Assembly (NCBI GenBank): GCA_014239715.1
Contig: JAAZYJ010000383.1
Coordinates: 1 to 8,679 of the forward strand
Source: Flavobacteriales bacterium
GTDB lineage: Bacteria > Bacteroidota > Bacteroidia > Flavobacteriales > Parvicellaceae
Direction of reading: 5' to 3'
DNA length: 8,679 bases
This document shows positions 6,230 through 8,679 of the stretch, piece after piece. The position numbers and the translations under genes are program-made. The first letter of the stretch is position 1; every line of letters begins with the position of its first letter. The notes beneath the pieces were generated by a model that saw only the letters and a program-made list of their open reading frames with translations, made no database searches and was not told the DNA's origin.

Positions 6230-6246
6230 TTAATTTAACAAATTAA
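6230..6246. repeat. AT-only inverted repeat between birA and rsfS
   Basis: TTAATTT (6230-6236) and AAATTAA (6240-6246) are perfect 7-bp arms around an AAC spacer. The repeat lies between the expected -33 and -7 elements of the rsfS promoter and covers a minus-strand near-match to the -7 consensus (TTAATTTG, 6246-6239) that could serve birA. It could be an operator for both genes. The arms are all A/T in an A/T-rich gap, so chance is a real alternative. Confidence 0.3.
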
Positions 6247-6247
6247 G

Positions 6248-6255
6248 TAGTTTTG
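6248..6255 (+). promoter_or_regulatory. Predicted rsfS-ftsH promoter (-7 box)
   Basis: TAGTTTTG matches TAnnTTTG exactly, 21 bp before the rsfS ATG; the leader would be about 16 nt. No good -33 TTG is seen at the usual distance; TTTA at 6229-6232 is 15 bp away. It sits in the only intergenic gap of useful size in the window (6198-6276). For birA on the other strand only one-mismatch boxes are seen: TACTTTTA (6226-6219) and TTAATTTG (6246-6239). Confidence 0.5.
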
Positions 6256-6276
6256 CCCGGCAGTAGAGAAATTTGA

Positions 6277-6657
6277 ATGAGTAAAAGTTTAAAGACCTTG
6301 TGCCCTCCAAAAATTCTTGCAGAAACCATCGTAAGAGGTATGCAAGAATTAAAAGGAAATGAAATAACGGTACTGAATTTGTCTGAGGTTCCTGGTGCTG
6401 TGTGCCAGTACTTTGTGATTTGTCATGGTGATTCGGATACGCAAGTTGATGCCATTGCCAGGTCAATAGAAAAAGAAACTAGCAAGGAGCATAAAGAAAA
6501 GCCCTGGCATGTTGAGGGAAAAGAGAATTCTGAATGGGTACTTCTTGATTTTGTGGATGTGGTAGCACATGTGTTCTACAGAGAAACAAGAGAGTTTTAC
6601 AATTTAGAAGGACTTTGGGCAGACGCAACCGTTGAAAAAATTGAATATCAGTTATAG
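6277..6657 (+). CDS. rsfS: Ribosomal silencing factor RsfS
   Basis: RsfS (RsfA/Iojap/C7orf30 family) binds protein L14 of the large ribosomal subunit and blocks joining with the small subunit, lowering translation in slow growth. The 126-residue protein is full length and shows the family pattern: YFVICHGDSDTQVDAIARSI (45-64), then PWHVEGKENSEWVLLDFVDVV (76-96) and the conserved HVFYRETREFYNLEGLW (98-114). The start ATG 6277 follows a perfect -7 box by 21 bp; no Shine-Dalgarno sequence is visible, only an A/T-rich leader. It is followed 10 bp later by ftsH, an arrangement I know to be common in Bacteroidota, so the two are probably one transcript. The function is inferred from the family. Confidence 0.97.
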   Translation: MSKSLKTLCPPKILAETIVRGMQELKGNEITVLNLSEVPGAVCQYFVICHGDSDTQVDAIARSIEKETSKEHKEKPWHVEGKENSEWVLLDFVDVVAHVFYRETREFYNLEGLWADATVEKIEYQL

Positions 6658-6667
6658 TTATTGACAT

Positions 6668-8679
6668 ATGGCAGACAAAAAAAATAAACCAACAGGCAAA
6701 AAGCCAGTTTTTAACTTTTACTGGATTTACATTGTTATTATCGTCCTTTTGATTTTAATGGCACTATTTCGCTGGGAAGGGGGAGTTTCCAAAACTACCT
6801 ATCCTGAATTCCAGGTTGAGATGCTTCCTAAAGGTCACGTTGAGGGGGTTATGGTAATTAACAAATCCTATGCGGAGGTGACCATAAAAAAAGAGTTCCT
6901 TACTGACCCGATGCATGAAAAAACCATCAATAAGTCATTTACTGGCGGAGCTAATAGCGGTCCACATTATACGTTTCAGATTCCAAATAATGAAACTTTT
7001 TCGGATAGCCTTGATGTTTGGAAACAGAATTATGGAATCACGTACGATTACACAACTGAAGACAACTGGGGCAGAGAAATGCTTTCCTGGGTGCTGTTCT
7101 TCGGACTTATGATCGGTGTTTGGATCTTTATCATGAGGAGGGTGTCCGGCGGAGGTGGAGCCGGCGGCCAGATCTTTAATATCGGAAAATCGAGAGCCCA
7201 ATTATTTGACAAAGGAAAAGGGACTAATGTTACATTCAACGACGTAGCCGGGCTTGAAGGTGCCAAAGAAGAAGTGCAGGAGATCGTTGACTTCTTGAAA
7301 AATTCAAAAAAATACACGGCTCTTGGAGCAAAGATTCCAAAAGGAGCGATCCTGGTGGGGCCTCCCGGCACAGGAAAAACATTGTTGGCAAAGGCAGTCG
7401 CCGGAGAGGCAAAAGTTCCTTTCTTTTCATTATCAGGATCAGATTTTGTAGAGATGTTCGTTGGAGTTGGCGCATCTCGCGTCAGGGATCTTTTCAAACA
7501 GGCGAAAGAAAAAGCACCATCAATAATTTTTATCGATGAAATAGACGCGATCGGAAGAGCCCGTGGAAAGAGCCCGAATATGGGAAGCAACGACGAGCGG
7601 GAGAACACATTGAATCAGCTACTCACTGAAATGGACGGCTTTGGAACAAACAGCGGAGTGATCATCCTTGCTGCTACCAATAGAGCGGACATTCTGGACA
7701 AGGCACTCATGCGAGCCGGCAGGTTTGATCGTCAGATCTATGTGGACATGCCGGACATGAACGAACGAAAAGAAATTTTTGAGGTACACCTGAAGCCTCT
7801 TAAGCTTTCCAACGATCTGGATCGAGAGTTCCTTGCTAAACAAACACCCGGATTTTCAGGAGCTGACATCGCCAATATCTGTAATGAAGCTGCCTTGATC
7901 GCCGCTAGGCATGATAAAACTTCTGTGGAGAAACAGGATTTTCTGGATGCAGTCGATAGAATTATCGGAGGCCTGGAAAAGAAGAATAAGATCATTAGCC
8001 CTGAAGAAAAGAAAACGATAGCATATCACGAAGCAGGCCATGCAACGGTAAGCTGGCTGTTGGAACATGCAAATCCATTGGTTAAGGTAACCATCGTACC
8101 CAGAGGACAAAGTCTAGGTGCGGCATGGTACCTACCGGAGGAAAGGCAGATCACAAGAACAGCACAGATGCTTGACGAGATGTGCTCTCTATTAGGAGGA
8201 CGAGCTGCCGAGGAAGTAGTCTTCAACCAGATCTCTACAGGGGCCTTAAGTGACCTTGAGAGAACTACAAAAATGGCCCAGGCAATGGTGACTATCTACG
8301 GATTGAACGACAAGCTGGGCAACATAAGCTATTACGATTCTTCCGGTCAGCAGAACTTTTTTATAGACAAACCCTACAGCGATGACACTGCAAAGCTGAT
8401 TGACAAAGAGATCAGCATCCTTGTTGAAGGTCAGTATGAACGCGCTAAGACAATATTATCTGAACATAAAGATAAGTTGGATCAGCTGGCACAAAAACTA
8501 TTGGAAAAAGAGGTCATTTTCAGAGATGATCTCGAGGCCGTCTTTGGTAAAAGGCCATTTGAAAATGATTCTGATGCAAGCGACAATGCTAAACATATTT
8601 CTTCCGAAATGAAGACCAATTCTAATTCAAAAACTACATCTTCCGAGAAATCACCTGAAGAAGTGCCGAATCAAAGTAA
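6668..8679 (+). CDS. ftsH: ATP-dependent zinc metalloprotease FtsH, 3' end open
   Basis: FtsH is a hexameric inner-membrane AAA+ protease that extracts and degrades membrane and regulatory proteins. The frame runs without a stop from ATG 6668 (an in-frame TGA at 6662 rules out earlier starts) to the last two bases of the window, giving 670 complete codons; the TAA at 8677 is in another frame. Order: TM1 (about 17-34), periplasmic domain (35-135), TM2 (138-157), Gly-rich linker, Walker A GPPGTGKT (231-238, Lys237), pore loop FVGVGA, Walker B IIFIDEID (D290-E291), second region of homology with RAGRFDRQI, zinc site HEAGH (454-458, Glu455 catalytic) and probable third zinc ligand Asp529. The tail after about residue 630 is hydrophilic and Ser/Asn-rich. 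All catalytic residues are present. A run of eight A at codons 4-6 lies next to the start. It is 10 bp after rsfS, without its own obvious promoter. Confidence 0.97.
   Translation, partial: MADKKNKPTGKKPVFNFYWIYIVIIVLLILMALFRWEGGVSKTTYPEFQVEMLPKGHVEGVMVINKSYAEVTIKKEFLTDPMHEKTINKSFTGGANSGPHYTFQIPNNETFSDSLDVWKQNYGITYDYTTEDNWGREMLSWVLFFGLMIGVWIFIMRRVSGGGGAGGQIFNIGKSRAQLFDKGKGTNVTFNDVAGLEGAKEEVQEIVDFLKNSKKYTALGAKIPKGAILVGPPGTGKTLLAKAVAGEAKVPFFSLSGSDFVEMFVGVGASRVRDLFKQAKEKAPSIIFIDEIDAIGRARGKSPNMGSNDERENTLNQLLTEMDGFGTNSGVIILAATNRADILDKALMRAGRFDRQIYVDMPDMNERKEIFEVHLKPLKLSNDLDREFLAKQTPGFSGADIANICNEAALIAARHDKTSVEKQDFLDAVDRIIGGLEKKNKIISPEEKKTIAYHEAGHATVSWLLEHANPLVKVTIVPRGQSLGAAWYLPEERQITRTAQMLDEMCSLLGGRAAEEVVFNQISTGALSDLERTTKMAQAMVTIYGLNDKLGNISYYDSSGQQNFFIDKPYSDDTAKLIDKEISILVEGQYERAKTILSEHKDKLDQLAQKLLEKEVIFRDDLEAVFGKRPFENDSDASDNAKHISSEMKTNSNSKTTSSEKSPEEVPNQS

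Noticed and set aside
6198..6276. Biotin-operator control of birA by its own product
   Set aside because: The BirA protein has no winged-helix N-terminal domain, so it cannot act as the classical biotin repressor.
7048..7608. Open frame of 186 codons on the minus strand opposite ftsH
   Set aside because: It lies opposite the conserved AAA+ domain, and its Pro/Ser-rich product looks like the complement of Gly-rich and Walker coding sequence.
6668..8679. Apparent frameshift in ftsH, because TAA at 8677-8679 is not in the ATG frame
   Set aside because: Reading codon by codon from 6668, the frame is unbroken through all domains to the tail and simply runs off the window. The terminal TAA is in a different frame, so this is a window edge and not a broken gene.
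1..8679. A new defence, mobile or CRISPR-type system
   Set aside because: I found no repeat arrays, transposase, integrase, toxin-antitoxin pair or defence domains. Nearly all the DNA is accounted for by housekeeping genes and a few conserved unknowns.

Overview
The window is a very compact stretch of housekeeping chromosome from a member of the Bacteroidota. The evidence is a DUF3822 gene next to rsmD and coaD, a Nudix-pyrE-SRPBCC block, a birA/rsfS/ftsH block, a secreted TlpA-like protein with a Bacteroidetes-type N-terminal part, promoter boxes of the form TAnnTTTG, and no obvious Shine-Dalgarno sites. The exact family within the phylum cannot be fixed by eye. There are no rRNA or tRNA genes, CRISPR arrays, insertion sequences or phage genes that I can support.

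Layout. (1) 1-3804, plus strand: the 3' end of an unrecognised gene (1-525), DUF3822 (525-1328), rsmD (1319-1846, TTG start), coaD (1856-2314) and a secreted thioredoxin-fold protein (2311-3804). Neighbours overlap by 1, 10 or 4 nt or lie 9 bp apart, so this looks like one transcript with translational coupling. (2) 3801-4391, minus strand: a Nudix hydrolase, convergent with the previous operon (stop codons share TTAA) and divergent from pyrE with only 8 bp between the two start codons. (3) 4400-5454, plus strand: pyrE and an SRPBCC-fold gene overlapping by ATGA. (4) 5451-6197, minus strand: birA, convergent with the SRPBCC gene (stops share CTAA) and divergent from rsfS. (5) 6277 to the end, plus strand: rsfS and ftsH; ftsH is still open at the last base, so its stop codon lies outside the window.

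Identified functions are 16S rRNA guanine methylation (RsmD), coenzyme A synthesis (CoaD), UMP synthesis (PyrE), protein biotinylation (BirA), silencing of the large ribosomal subunit (RsfS) and membrane protein quality control (FtsH). They share a growth and ribosome theme but do not form one pathway. Four genes have no known role: the 5' partial gene, DUF3822, the SRPBCC protein and the Nudix enzyme (fold clear, substrate unknown).

I see no clear new defence or mobile system. The points most worth a second look are a thioredoxin domain whose CxxC is replaced by Ser-Thr-Pro-Ser, back-to-back promoters buried in each other's genes at Nudix/pyrE that predict a leaderless or nearly leaderless pyrE mRNA, a terminator-like hairpin inside the start of the DUF3822 gene, two convergent gene pairs with overlapping stops and no terminator between them, and a biotin ligase with an altered biotin-binding loop.
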